From Dermabacter vaginalis (GTDB lineage Bacteria > Actinomycetota > Actinomycetes > Actinomycetales > Dermabacteraceae): a stretch of 64,000 nucleotides of DNA. Position numbers and translations under genes: made by a program. The first letter of the stretch is position 1. Each line of letters opens with the position of its first letter. Shown in pieces: positions 54,825 through 63,495 of the stretch. Where the stretch lies: the NCBI RefSeq assembly GCF_001678905.1, contig NZ_CP012117.1, forward strand, positions 930,001 to 994,000, given 5' to 3'. The notes beneath the pieces are model-generated. The model made no database searches. It was not told the origin of the DNA and saw only the letters and a program-made list of their open reading frames with translations.

Positions 54825-55427
54825 ATGAGCGAGAACCACAACGCCGTGGAGAGCATCGACCAGGAGAGGATCGAACGTGCTGTGCGCGAGATCCTCGAGG
54901 CTATCGGCGAGGATCCGAGCCGCGACGGTTTGCTCGATACGCCGGCCCGTGTTGCCCGCATGTACAGCGAGGTATTCCGCGGACTGCACGAGAACCCGCG
55001 CGAGCACATGCATACGAAGTTCGAGGTCGAGCATCGCGAGCTGGTTCTCGTGCGCGACATCCGGTTTTATTCGATGTGCGAGCATCACCTCGTGCCTTTC
55101 TTTGGGCGTGCGCACGTGGGGTATGTGCCGGGTAGGGATGGCACGGTTGCAGGCCTTTCGAAGTTCGCAAGGCTCGTCGAAGGCTACGCGGCGCGGCCGC
55201 AGGTGCAAGAACGCCTCACGAGCCAGATCGCCGATGCGATCCACGAAGAGCTTCACGCACACGGCACGATCGTGGTACTCCAGGCCGAGCACCTGTGCAT
55301 GGCGATGCGGGGCGTGAAATCCCCCAATGCGGAGACCGTGACGAGTGCCGTGCGCGGCTCGCTCCAGTCCAATGCGGCCACACGTTCGGAGGCGATGAGC
55401 CTCATCCTCACGGGTCTGCACCACTGA
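54825..55427 (+). CDS. folE: GTP cyclohydrolase I
   Basis: First step of folate synthesis, GTP to dihydroneopterin triphosphate. 200 residues; zinc-site Cys/His in [14 protein letters not shown] and [22 protein letters not shown] is also diagnostic. AAGGA precedes ATG 54825. Heads the folE-folP-folBK run. Confidence 0.97.
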   Translation: MSENHNAVESIDQERIERAVREILEAIGEDPSRDGLLDTPARVARMYSEVFRGLHENPREHMHTKFEVEHRELVLVRDIRFYSMCEHHLVPFFGRAHVGYVPGRDGTVAGLSKFARLVEGYAARPQVQERLTSQIADAIHEELHAHGTIVVLQAEHLCMAMRGVKSPNAETVTSAVRGSLQSNAATRSEAMSLILTGLHH

Positions 55428-55467
55428 TTTTGGCGAAAGCGCCGCTCGCGGCGGGAAAGGGCATCAC

Positions 55468-56418
55468 ATGAGCGCAACGCGACCGGTTCTGGACTTCTCT
55501 AGCGCCCCGGCGTGGCGGCGTGTGGAGGGCCTGCCTTCTTCGCTCACGTGCGAGCGGACCCTCGTGATGGGGGTGCTCAATGTGACCCCGGATTCGTTTT
55601 CCGACGGTGGCGAGCACAACGAGTTCCACAGCGCGCTCACGCATGCCGAGCGCCTGGTAAGCGAAGGCGCCGACATCATCGATGTTGGTGGCGAATCCAC
55701 GCGCCCGGGTGGAAGCCGCGTAAGTGAGAGTGAAGAACTCGAGCGAACGGTGCGGGTGGTCGAGGCACTGGCGTCGAGGGGCATCCCCGTGAGCATCGAT
55801 ACGATGCGTGCCGCGGTCGCCCGTGCCGCAGTCGAGGCGGGTGCTCTCATCGTGAACGATGTCTCGGCTGGCCTCGCCGACCCAGAGATGTTCCAGACCA
55901 TCGCGGGTCTCACGACTCCTCTCGGCACGCCGCCCGTCTACATTGCTATGCATTGGCGTGGACACTCCAAGGAGGCAATGTCACGCGCGGGCTACGGTGA
56001 GATAGGCGCGGACGTCGCACGCGAACTCGGGGCACAAATCGAGAAGGCGGTGCACGCGGGTATCCCTCGTGAAAGCATCGTGGCGGACCCAGGCTTCGGG
56101 TTTTCAAAGACGGGTGAAGACAACTGGAACCTCTACGACCAGATCGATGCGGTTGAGGGGCTCGGCTACCCGCTTCTCATCGGTGTGAGCCGTAAGCGTT
56201 TCGTGAGTGCACTCGATATCGACCGCGACGCGGGAACCGCCGCCCTGAGCGGCTTCGCCCAGCTGAGGCGCTCGTGGGCGGTGCGCGTTCACGATGTCGC
56301 TTCTACCGTCGCCAACATCCGGGTCATGCAACGACTTATGGCTGGTCCGCAGGGGCGAGACTTGGGGCTTGGGGCGAGTATTGCCGACCGCAATTACGGG
56401 GAGGAGGCGCAAGCATGA
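55468..56418 (+). CDS. folP: dihydropteroate synthase
   Basis: Joins hydroxymethyl-dihydropterin diphosphate with p-aminobenzoate. 316 residues; MGVLNVTPDSFSDGG, GADIIDVGGESTRPGG and SIDTMRAAVARAAVEAGA, with the late GVSRKRFVSALDI sulfonamide-site loop. AAAGGG precedes ATG 55468. Overlaps folBK by four bases. Confidence 0.96.
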   Translation: MSATRPVLDFSSAPAWRRVEGLPSSLTCERTLVMGVLNVTPDSFSDGGEHNEFHSALTHAERLVSEGADIIDVGGESTRPGGSRVSESEELERTVRVVEALASRGIPVSIDTMRAAVARAAVEAGALIVNDVSAGLADPEMFQTIAGLTTPLGTPPVYIAMHWRGHSKEAMSRAGYGEIGADVARELGAQIEKAVHAGIPRESIVADPGFGFSKTGEDNWNLYDQIDAVEGLGYPLLIGVSRKRFVSALDIDRDAGTAALSGFAQLRRSWAVRVHDVASTVANIRVMQRLMAGPQGRDLGLGASIADRNYGEEAQA

Positions 56419-57341
56419 CGTGGAGCGATATCGCTTTTGCCGCGCCCGCCGCGCTTTCCCATATCGCGGTTGAGGGTGTGCGCGTGCACGGCAAGCACGG
56501 TGTGTTCGATCACGAAAAAGCGGAGGGCCACGATTTTCTCGTGGACGTCGATATGAGCGTGGACACGCGCTCGGCGGGGCGCGATGATGCGCTCGAGCGA
56601 AGCGTGAGCTACGCGGACGCCGCGGCAATCGTCGAAGAAATCGTCTCGGGGCGAAGCGTCGACCTGATCGAAACTCTCGCCGAGCGCATCGCCCAGTGTG
56701 TACTTGAGCGGCATGTGCTCGTGCGCGAAGTGAGCGTGAGCGTGCACAAACCCACCGCGCCAATTCCGCAGCCCTTCACCGACGCACGCGTTCGTCTCAC
56801 AAGGCGCGCGGCACCCGTGAGCGCTTTCATCGCGCTTGGCTCAAATCTTGGCGATAGCGAGGACTTCCTCGCCGGTGCTCTCGCCGCACTTGCACGGATC
56901 CCCGAAACTCGTCTCGTTGCCGCGAGCCGCGTTTTCGAAACCGACCCCGTAAGCGACATTGATCAGGACGTGTACCTCAACGCCGCTGCGCTCCTTGAGA
57001 CGTCGCTCAGCCCGTGGCAGCTTCTCGACTCACTCCATGAGATCGAGAATGCTGCAAGGCGCACCCGCACCCTTCGGTGGGGACCGCGCACCCTCGACCT
57101 CGACCTCATTTCCTTCGGGCAGTTCACGTGCGACGATGAGCGACTCACGCTTCCGCATCCACGTGCGCACGAACGCGCCTTTGTTCTCGCACCGATGCTT
57201 GACATCGATCCCGACTGGCGTTTCCCCGATGGCCGGCAGGCGTCGGACCTCGTGAAGGCCGCCCCTGACCGTGCGGGCTTGCGCCCCGGTCCCCGTGTTG
57301 CCGGTTTCGCGAGCGAGGCTCGCCCACGCAAGGGTGTGTGA
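56415..57341 (+). CDS. folBK: bifunctional dihydroneopterin aldolase / HPPK (FolB-FolK fusion)
   Basis: 308 residues from ATG 56415 (GAGGAGG upstream). Residues 15-125 are FolB (VEGVRVHGKHGVFDHEKAEG; VDLIETLAERIAQCVL); residues 134-280 are FolK (AFIALGSNLGDSEDFLAGAL; RTLRWGPRTLDLDLI; LPHPRAHERAFVLAPML). One protein therefore supplies the two steps between folE and folP products. Overlap with folP and with the next gene shows tight coupling. Confidence 0.95.
   Translation: MTWSDIAFAAPAALSHIAVEGVRVHGKHGVFDHEKAEGHDFLVDVDMSVDTRSAGRDDALERSVSYADAAAIVEEIVSGRSVDLIETLAERIAQCVLERHVLVREVSVSVHKPTAPIPQPFTDARVRLTRRAAPVSAFIALGSNLGDSEDFLAGALAALARIPETRLVAASRVFETDPVSDIDQDVYLNAAALLETSLSPWQLLDSLHEIENAARRTRTLRWGPRTLDLDLISFGQFTCDDERLTLPHPRAHERAFVLAPMLDIDPDWRFPDGRQASDLVKAAPDRAGLRPGPRVAGFASEARPRKGV
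57236..57247 (-). repeat. dispersed 12-mer TCCGACGCYTGC, copy 8
   Basis: Exact copy near the 3' end of the folK part, encoding RQASDLV. Confidence 0.6.
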
Positions 57342-57856
57342 TGACAAGAACTCCTGCGCTGCGGCTTCTTGGAATCGCCCTCGTGGCGGGCCTTGCGGGC
57401 CACGGGCTGTCTCTCGCGTTTGCCTCGCGAGGTGCCCCGGTTCCCGTCGCCGGCATCATGCCGGGAATGGTGTTCCTCATTCTTTCCGTCGTCGTTCTTG
57501 CCCTGGGGCTTCGCGTGAAGAGATATCTCGATGAGTCCCGTGAGCGCGCGAAAACCCATCCGCTTACGCCGCGCAAGCATCACATCGACATGGTCACGGC
57601 TTACAGGATCGTTCTCGCGGCGCGTGCCGCGGCCTATACGGGTGCGATCGGTGCTGGCTTTTACGCGGGTATGTGCGCGTTCCTCGCCACCGCAGGGGGC
57701 GGAACACTCAGCGGTGCCATTCTTCCGCTCGGCTTCGATGCGCTTAGCGCGCTCATCCTCGCGGTGATCGGGCTTATCGTAGAACGGTGGGGTAGCTTGC
57801 CGCCGAGCGATTCCGGGCCTATGGGGCGCGCGGGTGAGAGCGCAGGTTCCCTTTGA
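57341..57856 (+). CDS. DUF3180 membrane protein
   Basis: 171 residues, four predicted membrane helices in two pairs, with a charged cytoplasmic loop containing PLTPRKHHIDMVTAYRIVLAARAAAYTGA, the family's conserved patch. Function unknown. The family usually follows folK in actinobacteria, as here, where the start ATG overlaps the folBK stop. Confidence 0.85.
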   Translation: MTRTPALRLLGIALVAGLAGHGLSLAFASRGAPVPVAGIMPGMVFLILSVVVLALGLRVKRYLDESRERAKTHPLTPRKHHIDMVTAYRIVLAARAAAYTGAIGAGFYAGMCAFLATAGGGTLSGAILPLGFDALSALILAVIGLIVERWGSLPPSDSGPMGRAGESAGSL

Positions 57857-57887
57857 AGCTCCCGTCCACTGTGTTAGAAAGATTCTC

Positions 57888-58448
57888 ATGAGTAACTCAG
57901 TAGTTCCGATGCCGACCCTCGAGCCGGCCGACATCGAGCGCACGATGCTCGACGAGCCTTTTTCCGCGACCGATCCACGTACGGCACGCGTGTCGCCGAA
58001 GCTCGTCAAGGTACGGTTTCTTGGCAAACTCGCCCGGTGGGTGCCCGTGATTGCGGGGTGCATCGCGCTCCACATTGTCACGGCCGTGTTTGCGTGGCCG
58101 TGGTGGGTGCACCTGTGCACCATCCCCGTGTACCTCTTCGTGGCCCAGTCGATCGTGTTCACCCCTCGCCGCGCACGCGCTCTTGGCTACCTCACGCGCG
58201 ACAACGACATCGTGTTTCGCAGCGGCATTATGTTCCGCTCCGTCACGATCGTTCCCTACGGCCGCATCCAGGACATCAATATCGACGAAGGCCCCATTGA
58301 GCGCGCGTACGGGCTTTCGACCATCACGCTGAAAACCGCGGGAGGCTCGATCTCGGACGTCTCTATTCCGGGCCTCGAGCGCAAGGAGGCCGAGCGTATT
58401 CGCGACCTCGTGACTCGCGAGGCGAGTGAAAAGATGGCGGCGCTATGA
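57888..58448 (+). CDS. bacterial PH-domain (bPH_2/DUF304) membrane protein, short
   Basis: 186 residues from ATG 57888. Two adjacent membrane helices (about 48-90) and a YdbS-type bPH_2 domain: FTPRRARALGYLTRDNDIVFRSGIMFRSVTIVPYGRIQDINIDEGPIERAYGLSTITLKTAG. Function unknown; such pairs of short and long PH proteins occur together in Firmicutes and actinobacteria. Overlaps the long partner by four bases. Confidence 0.85.
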   Translation: MSNSVVPMPTLEPADIERTMLDEPFSATDPRTARVSPKLVKVRFLGKLARWVPVIAGCIALHIVTAVFAWPWWVHLCTIPVYLFVAQSIVFTPRRARALGYLTRDNDIVFRSGIMFRSVTIVPYGRIQDINIDEGPIERAYGLSTITLKTAGGSISDVSIPGLERKEAERIRDLVTREASEKMAAL

Positions 58449-60067
58449 CCGAACAGTCGCCTGACATCGCCAATGACCCACCGGAGTCCGCATACTCGAG
58501 GTTCCACCCTCTTACGCCGCTCGTCATGGGGTGGAAAGCGATCGCGGCAATCGTGGCGATCGTCGGGTTCCAAAACATCGACATGATCGAGGACTTGGTC
58601 AAGCACGGAGTCGTGAACACCGACAATCTGTGGCTTTTCGGTCTCGGCGCCCTTGGCATTATCCTCGTAGCGATTCTTGCCGGTGGGCTCCCGTGGTGGA
58701 TCACGACGTACGCGGTGACGGAAGACGGCGTTTTCGTGCGTGAAAAATTCTTGAGCACGAAACGCAGAATTGCCCCACGCGAGCGCATCGACTCCGTCTC
58801 TGTTGAACGGCCTTTCATGGCGCGGCTTGTGGGGCTCTCCAAAGTGCGGATCGAGCTCGCCGGCGCGGGCGAGTCCCACGTGGACCTCCAGTACCTTGGC
58901 AGGGCGAAAGCCGAAGAAATCCACTCGACGGTCCTCGAACTCGCCCGTGGGGATGTGCCGAGTCATGGCAACGTGGCGGCGAACCCCGCATCCGCTGAGG
59001 CCGCGCCTGAGGCTCCCGAGAGCGCGGCGCCGAGCGAGGGAGGCGATGGTTCGCCGAGCATTGTGGAGCGCGCCGAGTCCATTGCCTACGACTCGGATTC
59101 CACCGGCGAACTGCTCGCGCGAATCCCGACCTCGCGCATCCTGCACTCGCTCGTGCTTGATATTTCGCTCATGTTCTGGCTCGCGTTCTCGATCGTCATG
59201 ACGGCGATCTGGCTCATCGCCTCCTTCGCCGACGGTGAGTTCACGCTTTCTTTCGCGTCGCTCGCGGCGCTCGTTCCCGCGCTGCTTGCGGTTCCTCGAA
59301 TGATTTTCTCGCGCGTCGACTCCGGTTGGGGCTTCACCTCGCGCGCGACCGCGACGGGTCTGCGCGCACGGCGAGGACTCTTGAACTCGCGCAGCGATAA
59401 CCTCACAGCCTCGAAGCTTCAAGAGATGGAGATTTCTCAGCCGCTCCTGTGGCGTTCACGTGGGTGGTACGACGTGAGCGCGAAAACCGCGGGCATGGAT
59501 GTTCTTGAATCCGTGACGGAAGGCACCGGTCGTATTCTTCCCGTGGGAACCGCCGCCGAACTCGAAGCGACGCTCTCGCACCTCATGCCACCGACCGGCG
59601 ACCTCATCGTCCACCCCGCGATGCACGACGGGGCTCAGGCGCCGAGCCCCGCGGTGCTGGGTGCGAGCGACACGGCCCTACTTCAGGGTTTTCTCGCGGC
59701 GCCGCAAGCGCAACTGCCTGGCGCGCGCCCCTTCCACTGGTCCACCCCGATCAGCCGTCGCACCCACGTGTACGCGCTCACGCGCCACGCGCTTCTTGCA
59801 CGTCACGGTTGGCTCACGCGAACCGTCACCGTGATCCCGCGCGAGCGCATCCAGGGGGTTGAACTCTCCCAGGGGCCGATCTCCCGGCGGATCGGCACGG
59901 CAGACCTCGCGGTCACGTATGCCGGTGGCACTTTCCATATCTCGAACATTCCCGTCACCGATGCCGCAGCCCTGTGCGCAACACTCGGCGTGGACGCAGG
60001 AACGTCGCGCCGATTCAGCGAGCGTGCAAGCTGGCTTCAACCGAGATTGTTGGGCGGAACGGCGTGA
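58445..60067 (+). CDS. bacterial PH-domain (YdbT-like) membrane protein, long
   Basis: 540 residues. Membrane helices near 30-45, 60-85 and 238-285, with three bPH_2 domains (about 85-165, 300-370, 440-515): VREKFLSTKRRIAPRERIDSVSVERPFMARLVG, LNSRSDNLTASKLQEMEISQPLL, and HGWLTRTVTVIPRERIQGVELSQGPISRRIG. A Pro/Ala/Ser linker is at 170-200. Works presumably with the short partner upstream; no known activity. Confidence 0.88.
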   Translation: MTEQSPDIANDPPESAYSRFHPLTPLVMGWKAIAAIVAIVGFQNIDMIEDLVKHGVVNTDNLWLFGLGALGIILVAILAGGLPWWITTYAVTEDGVFVREKFLSTKRRIAPRERIDSVSVERPFMARLVGLSKVRIELAGAGESHVDLQYLGRAKAEEIHSTVLELARGDVPSHGNVAANPASAEAAPEAPESAAPSEGGDGSPSIVERAESIAYDSDSTGELLARIPTSRILHSLVLDISLMFWLAFSIVMTAIWLIASFADGEFTLSFASLAALVPALLAVPRMIFSRVDSGWGFTSRATATGLRARRGLLNSRSDNLTASKLQEMEISQPLLWRSRGWYDVSAKTAGMDVLESVTEGTGRILPVGTAAELEATLSHLMPPTGDLIVHPAMHDGAQAPSPAVLGASDTALLQGFLAAPQAQLPGARPFHWSTPISRRTHVYALTRHALLARHGWLTRTVTVIPRERIQGVELSQGPISRRIGTADLAVTYAGGTFHISNIPVTDAAALCATLGVDAGTSRRFSERASWLQPRLLGGTA

Positions 60068-60957
60068 GCCCTGCGGAGCCTGCGCGCATGGGCGTGGGCA
60101 TCATTTCCGCGGGGCGCGTGGGTGCGGTGCTCGGGAACGCACTGCGCGCAGCAGGGCACCAGGTCACGGGGGTGGCGGCCAGGTCCGACGCTTCCCGAGA
60201 GCGCGCCGATGTTCTGCTGCCCGGCGCCCCCATCCTTAGTCCCGAAGAGGTTGTCGAGCGCAGTGAACTCGTGGTTCTCGCTGTCCCTGATGACGAGCTT
60301 GCGCCGCTCGCGGCGAGTCTCGCGCAGCGGGGTATCGTGCCCGGTGCACAGATCATCGCGCACACCTCCGGCCGATATGGGATTGAGGTACTGCGTCCGC
60401 TCGAAGACGCTGGCGCGATCACCCTTGCGCTCCACCCGGCCATGACCTTCACGGGAACTTCGCTCGATCTTGCAAGGCTCGTGGGCTGCCCGTGGGCCGT
60501 CACTGCGCGTCCCATGTTCGCGCCCATTGCGAAGGCTCTCGTGCTCGAGCTCGACGGCGTGAGCATCGATATTGCGGAGGGCGATCGCACGGCCTACCAC
60601 GCCGCGCTCGCCCACGGCTCGAACCATCTCGTTGTGCTCGTGAGCCAAGTGCTTCAGATCCTCGACGCGATCGGGGTCGAGGATCCACCCGCTCTCGTGC
60701 GTCCGCTTCTCAACGCGAGTCTCGAGGAGTCGCTCAGGCTTGGGCCCGGTGCGCTTACGGGACCGGTGCAGCGCGGTGATGCGGGAACCGTCGGAAATCA
60801 TCTCGAAGCCCTTGAAGAGCTTGACCTCGAGCGCGTTCTGCCCACATACCGCGCACTCGCGCGTGCCGCACTCGACATCGCACCTATCGGTGAGCGTGAG
60901 CGGGCGGCGTTAGAGTTACTGCTATCAAGCGAGAGAAAACCAAGGCAGGATTCATGA
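60064..60957 (+). CDS. DUF2520 Rossmann-like protein
   Basis: 297 residues from GTG 60064 (overlapping the previous stop) or 289 from ATG 60088, which has GGAG upstream. N-terminal NAD(P)-binding fold (VGIISAGRVGAVLGNALRAAGHQVTGVAARS) and C-terminal DUF2520 domain (ITLALHPAMTFTGTSLDLARLVGCPWAVTA). Resembles F420/NADP-type oxidoreductases. Its persistent place just before panC suggests a role near pantothenate synthesis, unproven. Confidence 0.88.
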   Translation: MSPAEPARMGVGIISAGRVGAVLGNALRAAGHQVTGVAARSDASRERADVLLPGAPILSPEEVVERSELVVLAVPDDELAPLAASLAQRGIVPGAQIIAHTSGRYGIEVLRPLEDAGAITLALHPAMTFTGTSLDLARLVGCPWAVTARPMFAPIAKALVLELDGVSIDIAEGDRTAYHAALAHGSNHLVVLVSQVLQILDAIGVEDPPALVRPLLNASLEESLRLGPGALTGPVQRGDAGTVGNHLEALEELDLERVLPTYRALARAALDIAPIGERERAALELLLSSERKPRQDS

Positions 60958-61826
60958 CTACGCTCATCCCCACCGTTAAGGAATTGCAGGCCTACCGCGC
61001 CTCTCTTAAGGGGAGTGTTGCACTTGTGCCCACGATGGGCGCGCTCCACGAGGGACACTTGACTCTTATCCGTGAGGCTCGTTCGCATGCCGATCACGTC
61101 ATCGTGTCGAACTTCGTGAACCCTCTTCAGTTCGGCCCCGGCGAGGACTACGAGCGCTATCCGCGTACGCTCGACGCCGACCTCGAACTCGTCGACACAC
61201 TCGCCGATGCGATGTTCGCCCCCGAGGCGAGCGACATGTACCCGTACCCGGAGCCGTTCCAGGTTGAAGTGGGGCCGATTGGGCGCATCCTCGAGGGCGA
61301 GATTCGCCCCGGCCACTTCAATGGCGTGGCCACCGTCGTCCTCAAGCTTTTCCTTCTTGCCCAGCCGCATGTCGCGATCTTTGGCCAAAAGGACGCGCAG
61401 CAGCTCGCGATTATTCGGCGCCTCGTGCACGATTTTAACCTTGGTCTTGAAATCGTGGGTGTGCCGATCGTGCGCGAAGAATCGGGTCTCGCACGCAGCT
61501 CGCGCAATAGCTATTTGAGCGAGCAGGCAAGGGCGGATGCCCTCGCCCTCTCGGGGCTTCTCTCGAAGGCGCTTGACTGCCCGACGGCGGCTGAGCTACT
61601 CGCGCTTCTTCGCACGCACGAGGATTCTTCGCGAGTGACGTGGGATTACCGGCTCGCGGTCAACCCGGCGACTTTCGAAGAGATTGACCAGGCTTTCGTG
61701 GGGGAGGCGCTCGTCGTGCTCGCCGCGAGGGTCGAGGGTGTGCGTCTGATCGACAATGCGCTCGTGAACCTTGCCCCTGCAAAGGAGCAGCAACCATCGA
61801 AGGAGGCGCGCAGTGGGAAACATTGA
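60954..61826 (+). CDS. panC: pantothenate synthetase
   Basis: Joins pantoate and beta-alanine with ATP. 290 residues; VPTMGALHEGHLTLIREA (HxGH-type motif), SNFVNPLQFGPGEDYERYPRT, FGQKDAQQLAIIRRLV, and KMSKS-like SSRNSYLS. Overlaps DUF2520 by four bases. Confidence 0.97.
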   Translation: MTTLIPTVKELQAYRASLKGSVALVPTMGALHEGHLTLIREARSHADHVIVSNFVNPLQFGPGEDYERYPRTLDADLELVDTLADAMFAPEASDMYPYPEPFQVEVGPIGRILEGEIRPGHFNGVATVVLKLFLLAQPHVAIFGQKDAQQLAIIRRLVHDFNLGLEIVGVPIVREESGLARSSRNSYLSEQARADALALSGLLSKALDCPTAAELLALLRTHEDSSRVTWDYRLAVNPATFEEIDQAFVGEALVVLAARVEGVRLIDNALVNLAPAKEQQPSKEARSGKH

Positions 61827-62046
61827 TTGGGCATTCGAGCTGGGAGCGCTCCTGCCATCGATCGGGATTGGGCTCCTTTTCTGGTTCGTCCTGCGCTCGA
61901 TTTTGCGCGCCGATAAGCATCAGCGTGAGGCGGAAAGGGAAGCCGAACGCGAGTACATTGCCGCGCATCCCGAGGCAGCGCGCTTTGTAAGAACGAAACA
62001 AACCGCCAACGCGGAAAAACGTAAAGACGCAACGACGTCGAAATAA
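61813..62046 (+). CDS. small single-helix membrane protein
   Basis: 77 residues from GTG 61813, with AGGAGG seven bases upstream and the start inside panC. One N-terminal membrane helix (LLPSIGIGLLFWFVLRSIL), then a highly charged helix (RADKHQREAEREAEREY) and a Lys-rich tail. Unknown function; end of the folate/pantothenate run. Confidence 0.7.
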   Translation: MGNIDWAFELGALLPSIGIGLLFWFVLRSILRADKHQREAEREAEREYIAAHPEAARFVRTKQTANAEKRKDATTSK

Positions 62047-62075
62047 AAGAGCGCTTTGTTATCGCGCTAAAATGG

Positions 62076-62104
62076 TTGCCACTATTGTGGTGGGCGATTA
62101 TCCT
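62076..62104 (+). promoter_or_regulatory. lsr2 promoter candidate
   Basis: TTGCCA, a 17-base spacer, TATCCT, in the most AT-rich patch of the region, 74 bases before the lsr2 start. Confidence 0.55.
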
Positions 62105-62177
62105 GCTTTTAACCGTTGACGCGCTTCGCCGCTGAATCGGTCGACCACCGTTCTAAAACTTCATGAGGATGGCCTCG

Positions 62178-62504
62178 ATGGCAACTAAGACTTTCACCGA
62201 ACTCGTCGACGATCTCGATGGTTCGAAGGCGGATCTCACCGTTTCGTTCTCCCTCGAGGGCGTTGATTACGAGATCGACCTTTCGAACGCGCACGTCGAC
62301 GAACTCCACGCAGACATGACCAAATGGATCGTCGCCGCCCGCCGCGTTGGCGGCCGCGCCCGTCGCAGCTCGCGCACGCCGAGCAGCGCGAAGGAGACCG
62401 CGAAGATCCGCAAGTGGGCGCTCGAGAACAACTACAACGTCTCGGATCGCGGCCGCATCGCTGCGGATGTTCGCGAGGCGTACTACGCCGCACACGAAGG
62501 CTGA
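62178..62504 (+). CDS. lsr2: Lsr2 nucleoid-associated protein
   Basis: 108 residues from ATG 62178 (GAGGATGG upstream; ATGs at 62163 and 62169 lie within that site). N-terminal dimerisation beta sheet (DLTVSFSLEGVDYEIDLSNAHVDEL), a basic linker, and a C-terminal DNA-binding domain with the RGR minor-groove motif in NVSDRGRIAADVREAYYAAHEG. An H-NS-like silencer of AT-rich DNA in actinobacteria. Confidence 0.96.
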   Translation: MATKTFTELVDDLDGSKADLTVSFSLEGVDYEIDLSNAHVDELHADMTKWIVAARRVGGRARRSSRTPSSAKETAKIRKWALENNYNVSDRGRIAADVREAYYAAHEG

Positions 62505-62518
62505 GAGCACTGACGCAT

Positions 62519-62555
62519 AAAAGCGCCGCGAGGGGAAAGGCCCCGCGGCGCTTTT
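62519..62555. terminator. bidirectional terminator
   Basis: AAAAGCGCCGCG and GCGGCGCTTTT, extended by GGGG/CCCC, form a long hairpin between lsr2 and the convergent epimerase gene. Confidence 0.92.
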
Positions 62556-62570
62556 GTTGTTCGTGAGGAC

Positions 62571-63485
62571 TTAGTTCAGAGCTTTGCCGCCGATCGTCCA
62601 CGAGACGGTGTGTGAGGCGCCCGGGGCGAGGTGCACGAGGTTTTCGCCGGTGCGGAAAGCATCGGGCGGGCACGTCATAGGTTCGACAGCGAGCCCTGCG
62701 CGATTCTTCGAGGGATCCGGGTGATCGGCCGTGTGGATCTGCGCCCACGGGAGGGCCTCCGGGTCGAATTCGACCCATACTTCACCGCTCGCACTGCGCA
62801 CCGTGATTCGCCCCTCGGAGAATCCCGTGTAGGCGTGATCGATGAACCGATCACCGATAGGTGCGCCATCGAGGTGGAGTTCCGGGTGGTTCTCGACGGG
62901 TGAGAGCGCAACCGGCAGGAGGCGTTCGTCGACTTCGAGCACGTGGGAGGCCGGCACGAGGGTTTCCCATTCATTCATGTGCTCTGCGCCGGGCACGACG
63001 TAGGGATGGGGGCATACGCCGTAGGGGGCGCGGGTTTCGCCGAGGTTGGTCGCGGTGACCTCGGTGGTGATTGCGCTTTCGTGAAGCGTGTAGCGCACGC
63101 GAATGCTAAGGGGGAAGGGATAGCCGGGTACGGGAATAAGGTGGTGAAAGAAATCCACCGTGTTTTCCGTACGGTTTTCTACCGAGAAATCGCTCCACGA
63201 TACGAGGCCGTGAAGCGCGTTGCGTCGTTCGTGCTCGTTGAGCGGCAGCTCGTATTCCACCCCGTCGTATGTATAGGTACCGTTGCCAATGCGATTTGGC
63301 CATGGGGCAATGATCCCACCGCGATAGCCGAATTGGACGTCATCGACGGCGCTCGGTACAACGAAGTCGCGCCCGCCGATGCAGAAACGATTGAGCGCTG
63401 CGCCCACGCTCGTAAGTTCGGCGCTTGACGCGCCATTCGTGAGGGTAATGATCTCTCCTCTGAATAAGGAGTGCGAGGTGCTCAT
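62571..63485 (-). CDS. aldose 1-epimerase family protein
   Basis: 304 residues from ATG 63485 (AAAGGG upstream). Galactose-mutarotase beta-sandwich; APWPNRIGNGTY, the His-bearing NALHGLVSW and GVCPHPYVVPG, and a late Glu in GLAVEPMTCPPDAF supply the active-site residues of the family. Could also be of the D-hexose-6-phosphate type. Ten bases after the mqo stop on the same strand, so possibly co-transcribed. Confidence 0.88.
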   Translation of the reverse strand: MSTSHSLFRGEIITLTNGASSAELTSVGAALNRFCIGGRDFVVPSAVDDVQFGYRGGIIAPWPNRIGNGTYTYDGVEYELPLNEHERRNALHGLVSWSDFSVENRTENTVDFFHHLIPVPGYPFPLSIRVRYTLHESAITTEVTATNLGETRAPYGVCPHPYVVPGAEHMNEWETLVPASHVLEVDERLLPVALSPVENHPELHLDGAPIGDRFIDHAYTGFSEGRITVRSASGEVWVEFDPEALPWAQIHTADHPDPSKNRAGLAVEPMTCPPDAFRTGENLVHLAPGASHTVSWTIGGKALN

Positions 63486-63495
63486 GAGTGCCCTT

